Positions 8,945-17,658 of a stretch of DNA of 64,000 bases are shown here, one piece after another. Source of the stretch: Candidatus Nezhaarchaeales archaeon (GTDB lineage Archaea; Thermoproteota; Methanomethylicia; Nezhaarchaeales; JAWCJE01); the NCBI GenBank assembly GCA_038853715.1, contig JAWCJE010000005.1, positions 12,241-76,240 on the forward strand. Direction: 5' to 3'. Within the stretch, counting starts at the first letter, position 1. Each line of letters opens with the position of its first letter. The notes beneath the pieces are model-generated. The model saw only the letters and a list, made by a program, of their open reading frames with translations, made no database searches and was not told the origin of the DNA. Made by a program: the position numbers and the translations under genes.

Positions 8945-9211
8945 ATGTCCGACGTATACGCGCGTATAATGATGAACGACGTTCAAAGGTTAATTGTGGA
9001 GAGCTTAAAGAACGGCGAGAAGAAAACTAGTCAAATCGCTGAGGAACTTAGTAAGGTATCGCCTGCGGGAGTATCACCCCTAATAGTTTACTTACACGCG
9101 TGGTACTTAGAGCAAAAGGGCATCGTAGAAAGTAAAGGCGAAGGAGTTGAAAGAACCTATAAGCTAACCGATAAATGGAAGGAGTTAGAATCTAAAGCTA
9201 AACAAAAGTAG
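8945..9211 (+). CDS. Small winged helix-turn-helix regulator
   Basis: The 88-residue protein has a winged-helix layout: helix 1 (VQRLIVESLK), helix 2 (KTSQIAEELSKVS), a recognition helix (VSPLIVYLHAWYLEQKGIV) and a wing (ESKGEGVERTYKLTDK). This is typical of small archaeal MarR/PadR-like DNA-binding proteins. It is divergent from cooC across a repeat-rich gap, so it might control the cdh operon, itself or both. That link rests only on position. There is no effector domain. Confidence 0.65.
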   Translation: MSDVYARIMMNDVQRLIVESLKNGEKKTSQIAEELSKVSPAGVSPLIVYLHAWYLEQKGIVESKGEGVERTYKLTDKWKELESKAKQK

Positions 9212-9335
9212 GAAGAAGCAGCGTAGCCTTTAACTGCTTACGTAACCCATGCTTCTCTACGATTCCATTAGCTTTCTACACCTACATAAGTGGATATTAA
9301 TCGTATCCACCGTTAACCTATGGATCATTAACGTG

Positions 9336-10112
9336 TTAAGAGCCTTTAAGCTTAAAGCCGCGTTCAAACCTTGATCCTACTTTTTGAGGGGTCAAAAGCT
9401 CCTTAACGAATTCGTAGTTCCGCTTATATATATGGCAGTTCTTCGAATGGAATATTAGCTTCCCCGTGTGAACTTCCTCCTTAAAGCCCTTTAAGCGTAG
9501 CCTTTCGTTTAGCTCGCCTACGAAGGTTTCGTTCCAAAGCTGGATCGCGGCGATATTAGCCGGTAACCCGCCGTAGGCATCCCAAGACCTAAAGTAGCAG
9601 GTTAAGTTTAAAGCTAGCCCCCCATCAACATCCCTACAGACTTCAACGTCTATAAGCCTTAAACAGGGAGGTTCATGCCTCCTACCGCAAAACTCCTTAA
9701 GGATGTCCTCAGGCCTTTCAACGACGAGGGTCACTTGCCTATCGAAAAGATTTTCAGATAGCCTCTTTAAAGCCTCTTCAACCTGATCCACCTCAATAGC
9801 TTCTCCTTGTTCACAGCTACGGGCTTTCCTCAACCTATAACTATACGTATAGGTTTCCTCAGCCTCCTTAACGCCGAGCCACATATACTGTAGGAAGTAG
9901 AAGTTAAGGTAGGAAAGGGTGAAGGGGGCCCTCTCATCAAGCAGCGGCCTAACCTCCGGATGTAATATCTCAATGGTTACGTCGAGCTTCTTAGTTTCAC
10001 CAACCTCCGAACCATACTCCACGTAGTAGACCTCACCTTCCTCCCAAATTCTCTTTAAAACCTGGAACCAGGCATCGGGACAGTTAAAGGCCGTAATCTT
10101 TACGTGCTTCAT
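9336..10112 (-). CDS. Archaeal (methanogen-type) thymidylate synthase
   Basis: The 258-residue protein matches the divergent archaeal ThyA-like family. The likely nucleophile is Cys150 in HEPPCLRLIDVEV. The substrate-binding region appears as FRSWDAYGGLPANIAAIQLW, corresponding to the RSxD and G-x-P-x-N-I-A motifs of ThyA, followed later by HIYKRNY. Unlike bacterial ThyA the catalytic Cys segment is preceded by a long divergent N-terminal half. The C1 donor in archaea may be methylene-tetrahydropterin rather than folate. Its ATG overlaps the stop of the upstream radical SAM gene (TAATG), so the two are translationally coupled. Confidence 0.75.
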   Translation of the reverse strand: MKHVKITAFNCPDAWFQVLKRIWEEGEVYYVEYGSEVGETKKLDVTIEILHPEVRPLLDERAPFTLSYLNFYFLQYMWLGVKEAEETYTYSYRLRKARSCEQGEAIEVDQVEEALKRLSENLFDRQVTLVVERPEDILKEFCGRRHEPPCLRLIDVEVCRDVDGGLALNLTCYFRSWDAYGGLPANIAAIQLWNETFVGELNERLRLKGFKEEVHTGKLIFHSKNCHIYKRNYEFVKELLTPQKVGSRFERGFKLKGS

Positions 10113-11377
10113 TAAACCACCTCTTCAACGGCTTTACGCGCCTTTAGACCGTGGCTAAGTAGGTTATAGTTAAACCTCGGCTTAAACCGCTTATAGTCGG
10201 ATAGCTTTAACGCGCTCGCTTTAGCTAGCTTAGGCTCGTTGCAAACGGGTTCATTAAGGTGTTTAGCGCAGGCTAAACAGTTCCCACGGCATCCCTCCAT
10301 AGGTTTAAAGGCCTCGGAAAGGCTGGACCTATAGTACATGGGGATATCTATCCCCTCACAGCTTTCAGACGTAGCGTAAACGCTATTTAACCCGACGTAG
10401 GTCTTTCCACCCTTACCTAGTTCAACCTTAAACTCCATGCAGAGGCTCATAGTTAACCCCTCCCGATCGCAAACCTCCCTAGCCCTCCTAAAGACCTCTT
10501 CACGGTAGCTTAGACAGGCTTGACTCCCTCCCTCCTCCACGTAAACCTCCCTCCAAACCTTTAACGCCTCCGGAAAGTAATGCTTAATAACGCTTAGAGT
10601 CCTCCTACGCCACTTCCATCCTAAGTCGCAAACGCTGAAAATAACGTGTTTCACGCCCTCCTTCTTCGCTCGCTCCACTAATTCACGTATGCTTCGCTCG
10701 CTATCCGTTATACCCGGAAGGATGGGGTCCATCCTAACCACGGTAAATAAACCTCTATCAACGGCCCTCCGAACGGCTTTAAACTGCTGCTCAACCGTAG
10801 CCCCTCCAGGTGAAAAAACCCTTCTAACATCATCGTCCACGCTTAGTATGGAGAACTGCGTAAAGCAATGCCGATACTTATGCTCAGCCATCCTATCAAG
10901 TAGCCTTAACGGTACGTTATCACCCCGCTTCGTTATGAACTCCACGGGAAGACCCCTATCAAGGAAGGCGTAAGCAATCTTCTCGCTTAACCCGTAGGTG
11001 TTCTCCAAAGGCCTTTGGAAGGGATCAGTTACGGGTGATAGGTAGGCGCATGAAGCTACGTATAGCTGATCGAGCTCAAAGGCGCATTTTTCATCTATAC
11101 CTTCAAACACCGTGATAACCCGTTTCTCATTCCAAAGGTCAAAGTAGCCTCCAAAGCCCCTAGCATAACACATAGGGCACTCCACGGAGCATCCATTATA
11201 AGGGTTTACGAGAATACGTTCCGAGCTACATTCGCGGCGTCCACGATTCTCATACCCGTAAAACCATCCATGAACCACCTCTTTAACCGTTGGCACCGTG
11301 ATGTGGGGGATGGGATCCTCATCCACCCGAAACACCTTAACCCTACCGGCAAAGTCGACCTTGACCGTCGATACCAT
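10112..11377 (-). CDS. SplB-like radical SAM protein coupled to thymidylate synthase
   Basis: The 421-residue protein has the radical SAM cluster motif CSVECPMCYA (C-x3-C-x2-C) after NPYNG, about residues 58-72. It also has the SPL/COG1533 pattern YLSPVTDPFQRPLE and FITKRGD. The C-terminal region carries an extra cysteine set (CRGNCLACAKHLNEPVC), probably a second Fe-S cluster. SPL-family enzymes generate a 5'-deoxyadenosyl radical, and classic members repair thymine photoproducts. The substrate here is unknown. The gene overlaps the start of the thymidylate synthase gene by one base, which suggests a thymidylate or DNA-thymine related role. That link is inference. Confidence 0.75.
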   Translation of the reverse strand: MVSTVKVDFAGRVKVFRVDEDPIPHITVPTVKEVVHGWFYGYENRGRRECSSERILVNPYNGCSVECPMCYARGFGGYFDLWNEKRVITVFEGIDEKCAFELDQLYVASCAYLSPVTDPFQRPLENTYGLSEKIAYAFLDRGLPVEFITKRGDNVPLRLLDRMAEHKYRHCFTQFSILSVDDDVRRVFSPGGATVEQQFKAVRRAVDRGLFTVVRMDPILPGITDSERSIRELVERAKKEGVKHVIFSVCDLGWKWRRRTLSVIKHYFPEALKVWREVYVEEGGSQACLSYREEVFRRAREVCDREGLTMSLCMEFKVELGKGGKTYVGLNSVYATSESCEGIDIPMYYRSSLSEAFKPMEGCRGNCLACAKHLNEPVCNEPKLAKASALKLSDYKRFKPRFNYNLLSHGLKARKAVEEVV

Positions 11378-11567
11378 TAAAACCGCCCCTTAAAGGAAGC
11401 AGTAAAGGAACGATTTAACCCTATCAGGGCCCCTTCAACACTATAAACCCTCTGACCGTGTAAACCCGTATAACTATGAAAACTGATGGGGAGGAGGTAT
11501 ATCTTTAAATGGACGCGAAAACCACATTAAATAATCGAAAATTAAACGTTTTAATGGGTGTAACCGC

Positions 11568-13676
11568 TTGACCGGCTCCTTCATCGTGAAGTCAGTGTGT
11601 AGGATGTGTCATGGAGGTTGTGGAGCCCTTATACACGTGGAGGATGGTAAAGCCGTTAAAATCGAAGGAGATCCATCCCACCCTGTAAGTAGAGGTTATC
11701 TATGCGTTAAGGGGTTAGCAAGCCTTGAACTGGCTTACCACCCGGATAGGTTAAGGTATCCGCTAAAAAGGATTGATGAGCGCGGTAAAGGTAAATGGTC
11801 GCGAGTTTCATGGGATGAGGCGTTAAACGAGGTTGCACGTAAGCTCTTAGAGATTAAGGAGCGTTACGGGGCTGAGGCCGTGGTGTTTGCTCACGGTACT
11901 AACCGTGAATACCTCCACATGGTTTATAGGCTAGCCCACGCCTTCGGCTCGCCTAACGTAACCTCCCCAGGCTACGTATGCTACTACCCTAGAGTAATAG
12001 GCTCCATAGTAACCTGCGGCGGTTTACCTATAGCGGATTACGATGGCGGTCCCCGCTGTATAATGATATGGGGCTGTAACCCTATAGATACAAGCCCCGA
12101 TGAATACTGCGCAGCACAAGTCCTTAGGGCTCTCGAGCGAAAGCCGCGCTTAATAGTTATAGACCCCCGTAAAACCTTACTCGCGTCTAAGGCGGATTTA
12201 TGGCTTCAGCTTAGGCCGGGCACCGATGCAGCGCTAGCTCTAGGTATACTTAACGTTATTGTGGAGGAAGAACTATACGACCGCGAATTCGTTGAACGTT
12301 GGACGACGGGCTTCGATAAACTCGTAAACCGCGTTAAGCAGTATACGCCTAACAGGGTTGAGGAGATTACTTGGGTTCCAGCCGATAAGATAAGGGAGGC
12401 TGCGAGGCTTTACGCTTCCACTAAGCCTGCCTGCATTCATTGGGGCGTTAAAATAGAGCAGAACCTAAACTGTACGAGTACTGTTAGAGCGTTAGTAGCC
12501 CTAATGGCTATCACCAACAACCTAGACGTAGCTGGAGGAAACATGCTACACTCACCTCCACCAGTGGTCCGCTTCACCGATTTCATGCTTACGAGCTCCT
12601 TACCTAAGGAGCAACACCGTAAAAGGCTTGGAGGCGAGCATAAGCTAGCATCTATGGGCTCCGTGGTTCCACCCATGTACGTAGTTAAAGCAATACTCGA
12701 AGGCACCCCCTACCCGGTTAAGGCCATGGTGGCTATAGGGACAAACCCCTTACTAACTTGGCCTAACTCTAAACTGGTTAAGGAGGCCTTGCTTAAACTT
12801 GACCTCCTAGTGGTCGTAGACCTCTTCATGACGCCTACAGCCGAACTAGCTGACTACGTGCTACCAGCGTCTTCCTGGCTGGAGATAGACGATGTAGCCT
12901 TCTACTTCTTTAGGGCTGGCTACGTTATGGCTAGGAGGAAGGCTGTTGACGTTAAGGAATGCTGGTCCGACCATAAAATAATTATTGAGCTCGCTAAACG
13001 CTTAGGATTACGCGAAGCCTTCTGGGACAACGTAGAGGAATACCTTAACTACCTACTCTCCCCCTCAAGGATGAGGTGGAACGAATTCGCCGAAGTAGGC
13101 TTCCTACGAGCCCCTTTACGCTATAAGAAGTACGAGGTTGAAGGCTTTAAAACCCCTTCAGGTAAAGTCGAGCTTTACTCTTCAATCCTTGAATCCTTAG
13201 GCTTCGATCCCCTACCTAGCTACGTCGAACCCCCCGAAACACCATTTAGCCGCCCCGACCTAGCGGAAAACTACCCCTTAATCCTAACTACGGGGGCTAG
13301 AAGCCCCTACTTCTTCCATTCGGAGTACCGCCAGTTACCATCATTAAGGAGGCTTCAACCAGATCCCTACGTAGAGATAAATGTTGAAACCGCCGAGTCG
13401 CTAGGTATAAAGGATGGCGACTGGGTTTGGATTGAAACGCCTCGAGGTAAAATTAAGCAAAGGGCTAAACTTAACCGGGATATTCACCCAAAGGTTGTTA
13501 GTGCTCAACACGCTTGGTGGTTCCCCGAGGAGCCCGGCCCCGACCATGGATGCTTTAAATCTAACGTAAACGTGCTTACCAGTAGCGATCCACCCTTCGA
13601 CCCATGCGTAGGAGCTTCCATCCTTAACTCCCTGCTTTGCAGGGTTTATAAAGCTGATAGTGAAAAATCTAACTAG
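11568..13676 (+). CDS. Molybdopterin (Mo/W-bisPGD) oxidoreductase catalytic subunit
   Basis: This 702-residue protein belongs to the DMSO-reductase/formate-dehydrogenase superfamily. The N-terminal [4Fe-4S] cysteines are Cys11, Cys14, Cys18 and Cys46. Cys138 in GYVCYYPRV is the best candidate for the metal ligand. The C-terminal pterin-binding domain begins near residue 590 (LILTTGARSPYFFHSEYRQ). The TTG start at 11568 is preceded by a GGGTG site. No iron-sulfur or membrane subunit is adjacent; a DmsC-like membrane protein sits 38 kb away at 51854. There is no signal peptide, so it is probably cytoplasmic. The substrate cannot be read from the sequence. Confidence 0.85.
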   Translation: MTGSFIVKSVCRMCHGGCGALIHVEDGKAVKIEGDPSHPVSRGYLCVKGLASLELAYHPDRLRYPLKRIDERGKGKWSRVSWDEALNEVARKLLEIKERYGAEAVVFAHGTNREYLHMVYRLAHAFGSPNVTSPGYVCYYPRVIGSIVTCGGLPIADYDGGPRCIMIWGCNPIDTSPDEYCAAQVLRALERKPRLIVIDPRKTLLASKADLWLQLRPGTDAALALGILNVIVEEELYDREFVERWTTGFDKLVNRVKQYTPNRVEEITWVPADKIREAARLYASTKPACIHWGVKIEQNLNCTSTVRALVALMAITNNLDVAGGNMLHSPPPVVRFTDFMLTSSLPKEQHRKRLGGEHKLASMGSVVPPMYVVKAILEGTPYPVKAMVAIGTNPLLTWPNSKLVKEALLKLDLLVVVDLFMTPTAELADYVLPASSWLEIDDVAFYFFRAGYVMARRKAVDVKECWSDHKIIIELAKRLGLREAFWDNVEEYLNYLLSPSRMRWNEFAEVGFLRAPLRYKKYEVEGFKTPSGKVELYSSILESLGFDPLPSYVEPPETPFSRPDLAENYPLILTTGARSPYFFHSEYRQLPSLRRLQPDPYVEINVETAESLGIKDGDWVWIETPRGKIKQRAKLNRDIHPKVVSAQHAWWFPEEPGPDHGCFKSNVNVLTSSDPPFDPCVGASILNSLLCRVYKADSEKSN

Positions 13677-14045
13677 AACCGCTTTACACTTATCGGATCC
13701 AGCGTACAGTAATACCGTTAGGGGGAGAGCCTATTATCGCTTGAACTCTCCAAGAGTTTTAAGTAAACATCTAAAAGCCCTCGTTAGATCCGTCTAACGG
13801 TTATAAAAAATCCCGATAAGGGAATTAAAGCTGGCTTGTAAACACCTATAAGCGTCTTCATAAAAGGTTAACTCCTCGCTATTGAAATCAGATAGTTCAC
13901 GTATAAGCCCATAGCGGAGCTTAGAACTCGGTATGATGAAGGCTTAGGCCGGAAAACCGAGAATCTCACGGCTTAAGCCGAGGAGAGTTTCAACGTTAAA
14001 CCTCGGGCTTTATAAGCATCTAGCTACCTGTTTTGCTGGAAGTCT
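13677..14045. other. 369-base intergenic region without a recognised gene
   Basis: I see no convincing gene. There is a small hairpin TCCCGATAAGGGA near 13811 and a region with repeated CCGAG/CTCGG blocks around 13950-14010 that could fold. I checked a TATGATGA sequence near 13930 as a box C, but found no matching box D. Confidence 0.4.
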
Positions 14046-14588
14046 ATGTGCGTAGTGGGTAGGAGCGAGCTTATAAAGCTGATTGAGGAGTACCGGGTGA
14101 TACATCCTCACGATTACGGCCTGCTTGATGGTGATAGCTACATACTTACGGTTAGGGAGGAAACAGTTCTTCAATACTTAGAGCATAAAAACCTAGTATC
14201 TTATGAAGTGGTTTTTACACCGCCGAACTACGTGGCTTACTTAACCGCTAAAAGCAAGTACGGACGTATGGGGTTATCCTTCCTTAACGCGGCTAAGGTG
14301 CATTCAGGCTTCCTCGGAAGGCTGGCTCTTGAGGTGGTAAACCTTAGTAATGATAGGAGACCCATAGTAATTAAGCGCGGAGACCCATTTATGCACATAG
14401 AGTTCATAACCCGGATAGGTGAACCAGCACCTTACACTGGCGAGTTCCAGTTCCAATTCATGACTGATGAGGAGGTTAAAGCCTACATACCAATACTACG
14501 TAAAGCATTCCCAAACCTAGAGGATTTAGCCAGAACGTGGTGTAAAGGTAAACCCGAGCTATATGAGGAGTTTAAACGATCACAGTAA
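14046..14588 (+). CDS. dCTP deaminase/dUTPase-superfamily protein
   Basis: The 180-residue protein has the trimeric dUTPase/dCTP deaminase fold signature. It shows AKSKYGRMGLSFLNAAKV (Ser/Arg motif), HSGFLGRLALEVVNLS (the G-x-L-x-L-E block with the glutamate used by deaminases) and IKRGDPFMHIEF (the G-D-x-F-x-x-I/Q-E/F block). The dUTPase aspartate is absent at the usual place while the deaminase-type glutamate is present, so a dCTP deaminase-like activity is more likely than a pure dUTPase. It would supply dUMP for the thymidylate synthase encoded 4 kb away. The acidic C-terminus has an extra ~35-residue helix region. Confidence 0.65.
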   Translation: MCVVGRSELIKLIEEYRVIHPHDYGLLDGDSYILTVREETVLQYLEHKNLVSYEVVFTPPNYVAYLTAKSKYGRMGLSFLNAAKVHSGFLGRLALEVVNLSNDRRPIVIKRGDPFMHIEFITRIGEPAPYTGEFQFQFMTDEEVKAYIPILRKAFPNLEDLARTWCKGKPELYEEFKRSQ

Positions 14589-14889
14589 ATAAACTTCTTC
14601 AACTAGGCTTGACTCAATGATGCTTTTCGCGTCGCCATTAATAACGTGCACTAATGGTCTAACCCCGTTTAGCTTTACGTTTAAACCTATTAACGTCGTT
14701 AAGCCCTCTAAGGGGCCGTTCAACCATTATTAACCATTTACAGTTAGCCTTTAAGGTAGTATAGTAAGAAGTTTACGCGTAAAGAAGCCCAGGGTCTACC
14801 ATGGATCGGTGGCGATTTACCCCAGCTTCGCGGGCGAAGCAACGTTTAAATAGATGTTCCGAGCTTCACCTCTAAGCGGAGGCGAACCT

Positions 14890-15045
14890 ATGTCCGTTGA
14901 GATATTCTGCGTAAAGTGCAGAAAGAAGGTAGGCGTTGAAAAGGCTAAACTGAAGGAGCAGACACTAAAGAATAAGCGTAAAGCGTTAGTAGGTAACTGC
15001 CCAATCTGTGGAATTAGAATATTCAAGATAACGGGCAAGGCTTAA
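14890..15045 (+). CDS. DUF5679-like zinc-ribbon protein
   Basis: The 51-residue basic protein carries two CxxC pairs, FCVKCRKK near the N-terminus and NCPICGIR near the C-terminus, giving a zinc ribbon. Lys-rich sequence lies between them. It resembles the archaeal DUF5679 family, whose function is unknown. I chose the ATG at 14890 because GGAGG lies 8 bases before it; an in-frame ATG at 14854 would add twelve poorly conserved residues. Confidence 0.7.
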   Translation: MSVEIFCVKCRKKVGVEKAKLKEQTLKNKRKALVGNCPICGIRIFKITGKA

Positions 15046-15128
15046 AGGACGAAACCTTCCTCCTTTTTCTTTAAAATATAACCGCGGTTTAAACTAGCCG
15101 ATCCGCCTCCTACTCGTTATAGAAGTTT

Positions 15129-15767
15129 TCAAGTAGCCTTACGGATCCTTTGTAGCGAGCGTAGGTATTCGTAGGTACGCGTAGGGCTTTCAACCTCAAT
15201 AAACCTAAGTAATTCCTCCTTAGAATCTATGTCGAGGGCTATCCGCGGCGATTCATATACTAGGTAGCTAAGCTTTTTAGCCTTAGCCTCGGACAGGTGG
15301 AACTTAAAGCTTCGGGGCCCGTAACAGGGTTTAATAGCGTTAGGAGGCCTTAAGGCTAAAGCATTAGTACCTCCATTTATAGACGGCGAGATCACTATGT
15401 TCACTCTCTCTAAACACTTAATAATGCTTAATAGGTCTTCGCGTTGAATCAACGGTACATCAGCTGGCAGCACTACCACGGCTTCAGCCCCTTGCTTCAT
15501 ACACCATTCAACCGCGTACCCAACGGCTTGGTTTAAGCCAGCCTCCACCTCGATGAGGGGTAGGGCTCCATGCTTTAAGGCGAAGCTAAGGATCTCGACG
15601 TCCATGCTTATAACCACGGCGTCATTCACCACGTCCTTAACGGCTTTAAGCACGTCCTCGAGCATATAGAGCGTTAAAAACCTACGCTCCTCGCTACTTA
15701 ATATACTCGAAAGCCTAGCTTTAGCTTTAGAGAGGGGCTTAACAGGTGTAACGGTGAAGACGCGCAT
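15129..15767 (-). CDS. cofC: 2-phospho-L-lactate/phosphoenolpyruvate guanylyltransferase
   Basis: The 212-residue protein is a nucleotidyltransferase of the CofC family. The N-terminus VTPVKPLSKAKARLSSILS is the nucleotide-binding signature. AEAVVVLPADVPLI holds the metal-binding aspartates, and the conserved GGTNALALRPP and YGPRSFKFH motifs follow. CofC activates 2-phospholactate or phosphoenolpyruvate with GTP for CofD in coenzyme F420 synthesis. It lies 56 bases downstream of cofD on the same strand. Confidence 0.9.
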   Translation of the reverse strand: MRVFTVTPVKPLSKAKARLSSILSSEERRFLTLYMLEDVLKAVKDVVNDAVVISMDVEILSFALKHGALPLIEVEAGLNQAVGYAVEWCMKQGAEAVVVLPADVPLIQREDLLSIIKCLERVNIVISPSINGGTNALALRPPNAIKPCYGPRSFKFHLSEAKAKKLSYLVYESPRIALDIDSKEELLRFIEVESPTRTYEYLRSLQRIRKAT

Positions 15768-15823
15768 TCATCCCACTTAAGTAAAACCCGAGATTAACCC
15801 CTTTAACTAACGGGTTGTTAAGG

Positions 15824-16768
15824 TTATGCGTTCTCATGAGCTCCAAGGACCTTTCGAGCAAGCTCGATGGAGTCCTGAAGGCTTCTCATAACGGTATTCG
15901 TCACGGTTACCGCTATACCTAGTTCCTCGATACGTTCTTTTAAGGCTTCATCCACCTTATCTATGATTAAATGGTCGAGGAAGTCCGAGTAAAGCTTAGC
16001 TACACCGTAGGCTGAAGCTTCAAACCCTAAGCCCGCCATCATCCTATCGGCCGGCCCCTTAATAGTTTTACCGCCAACTATAGGGCTTACACCAACGACA
16101 TAAGCTTCAGCCTCCCTAAGCCTACTCCTTACGCCGGGTATCGAAAGTATTGGGCCTATGCTGACGATAGGATTGCTTGGACATAGAACTATTCGATCAG
16201 CCTGGCTTATAGCCTCTAAAACGCCGGGCGCCGGCTTAGCCCCCTCAATACCCTTAAATGTTACGCCTAACACTTCATCCTTCGCCCCCCGTTTAACGAA
16301 GTATTCTTGGAAGGGTAAGATGCCATGCTTAGTTTGCACCATGGTTTGAACGTCGTCGTCGGTCATGGGGATTAACCTAGCCTTCACGCCGAGCATCCTG
16401 CAAAGCTCGGCAGTAACTTGCGATAGCTTTAACCCGCTCCTTAAGAGCTGAGTTCTAACTATATGTATTGCTAAGTCTTTATCGCCAAGCTTAAACCAGG
16501 TTTCACGTTTAAGCCTTCCCAGCATTTCAAGGCAGTTAAACGTATCGTTCGCGATACCCCACCCCTTAACCTCATCAATTAAGCTGGCGAGCGTATACAT
16601 GATTATGTCGAGGTCCGGGCTTACGTGAAGGCCGTGTAGCTCCACGTCGTCACCCGTGTTCACGATCACCGTTAAATCCTCAGGAGGCACTACGTGAACC
16701 AATCCTCTTAACAGTTTAGCTGCACCAACCCCCCCAGCGAGAGCAGTTATACGCGTCACGGAGACCAC
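15824..16768 (-). CDS. cofD: 2-phospho-L-lactate transferase (F420 biosynthesis)
   Basis: The 314-residue protein is CofD, which transfers the activated three-carbon phospho-acid to 7,8-didemethyl-8-hydroxy-5-deazariboflavin (Fo). Signatures: ALAGGVGAAKLLRGL at the N-terminus, IVNTGDDVELHGLHVSPDLD, TFNCLEMLGRL, and LCPSNPIVSIGPILSIPG. Length is normal for the family. It forms an F420 block with cofC downstream and an FbiB-like nitroreductase upstream. A short copy of part of its sequence occurs just upstream at 16801-16835. Confidence 0.92.
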   Translation of the reverse strand: MVSVTRITALAGGVGAAKLLRGLVHVVPPEDLTVIVNTGDDVELHGLHVSPDLDIIMYTLASLIDEVKGWGIANDTFNCLEMLGRLKRETWFKLGDKDLAIHIVRTQLLRSGLKLSQVTAELCRMLGVKARLIPMTDDDVQTMVQTKHGILPFQEYFVKRGAKDEVLGVTFKGIEGAKPAPGVLEAISQADRIVLCPSNPIVSIGPILSIPGVRSRLREAEAYVVGVSPIVGGKTIKGPADRMMAGLGFEASAYGVAKLYSDFLDHLIIDKVDEALKERIEELGIAVTVTNTVMRSLQDSIELARKVLGAHENA

Positions 16769-16851
16769 GAGACCAAGTTTGATAAGACCTTACATATAGC
16801 CTCCTCAATACCCTTAAATATTACGTTTAGCGCCTCGCTACCTAAGAGCGC

Positions 16852-17481
16852 TTAAAGGACTAAGGAAACCTTATTAAGCGGTAAACGTGGAGGTGCCTCC
16901 GGCTCCTCAGCCGGATAACCCAAAGTTATTATGGCTTGCGGCTCCCAATCCTTAGGCGTGTTTAAGGCCTCTTGGACGGCTTCGGGGCAGAATAGAGGGG
17001 CGCAAACCCAGCAAGCCCCCAATCCTTCAACGTGTGCTGCTAGTAGAACGTTTTGTATCGCGGCGGCTACACTTTGCACCGCCATTAAGTACTCAGCCCT
17101 CCTCCTACGTTCGTCAGGGTAATGATGCATACCCTCCATGGTTAAGCAGGCAACTATCAGTAAGGGGCTCTTCGTGAACCTCTTAATGGACTCCTCGCTT
17201 ACAATCCTTAAACGCTCCTCCAGCGGGACACCATCCCTTTCGAGGTCTGAAAGCCAAGCTTTAGCCATAGCTTCAGCCAGTTTAACCTTAACATCTTGAT
17301 CCACGACGATAATGAAACGCCAAGGCTGAGCATTATGAGCCGAGGGAGCCCACCTACCAGCTTCCAACACCTTAAACGCTAACTCGATCGGTACGCGCTT
17401 TTCCAAGTACCTTCTTACGCTTCTCCTAGACCTTAAAACATCTATTAAGCCACGATCCAGCTTACCAGGCGAATAACTCAT
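16852..17481 (-). CDS. Nitroreductase-family flavoprotein, possible dehydro-F420 reductase
   Basis: The 209-residue protein has the FMN-binding nitroreductase pattern: RRSVRRYLEKRVP near the N-terminus, GRWAPSAHNAQPWRFIIV, SVAAAIQNVLLAAHVEGLGACW and ITLGYPAEEP. This subgroup resembles the C-terminal domain of FbiB, which reduces dehydro-F420 made from phosphoenolpyruvate. It is immediately upstream of cofD-cofC on the same strand, so a role in F420 synthesis is a good inference. A general NAD(P)H or F420-dependent reductase is the alternative. Confidence 0.75.
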   Translation of the reverse strand: MSYSPGKLDRGLIDVLRSRRSVRRYLEKRVPIELAFKVLEAGRWAPSAHNAQPWRFIIVVDQDVKVKLAEAMAKAWLSDLERDGVPLEERLRIVSEESIKRFTKSPLLIVACLTMEGMHHYPDERRRRAEYLMAVQSVAAAIQNVLLAAHVEGLGACWVCAPLFCPEAVQEALNTPKDWEPQAIITLGYPAEEPEAPPRLPLNKVSLVL

Positions 17482-17658
17482 GAAGACCCCCGATAAAATT
17501 TTTTAAGGGTAGAGGTAGCTTACCTTTACGCTTTAAAGGGGTTAAAGCGTTATTTACGCGTTAAGTTAAGCAAGGTCCTCATCGGCCGGGGGAAAGCAGG
17601 TACGGTTCGGGTTTGGACCATAGGCTACGGTTCACGGTCTAAGGAGCAGCTCCTTAAT

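Noticed and set aside
13920-13960. Box C/D RNA candidate (TATGATGAAGG)
   Set aside because: No CTGA box D at usable distance and no flanking stem.
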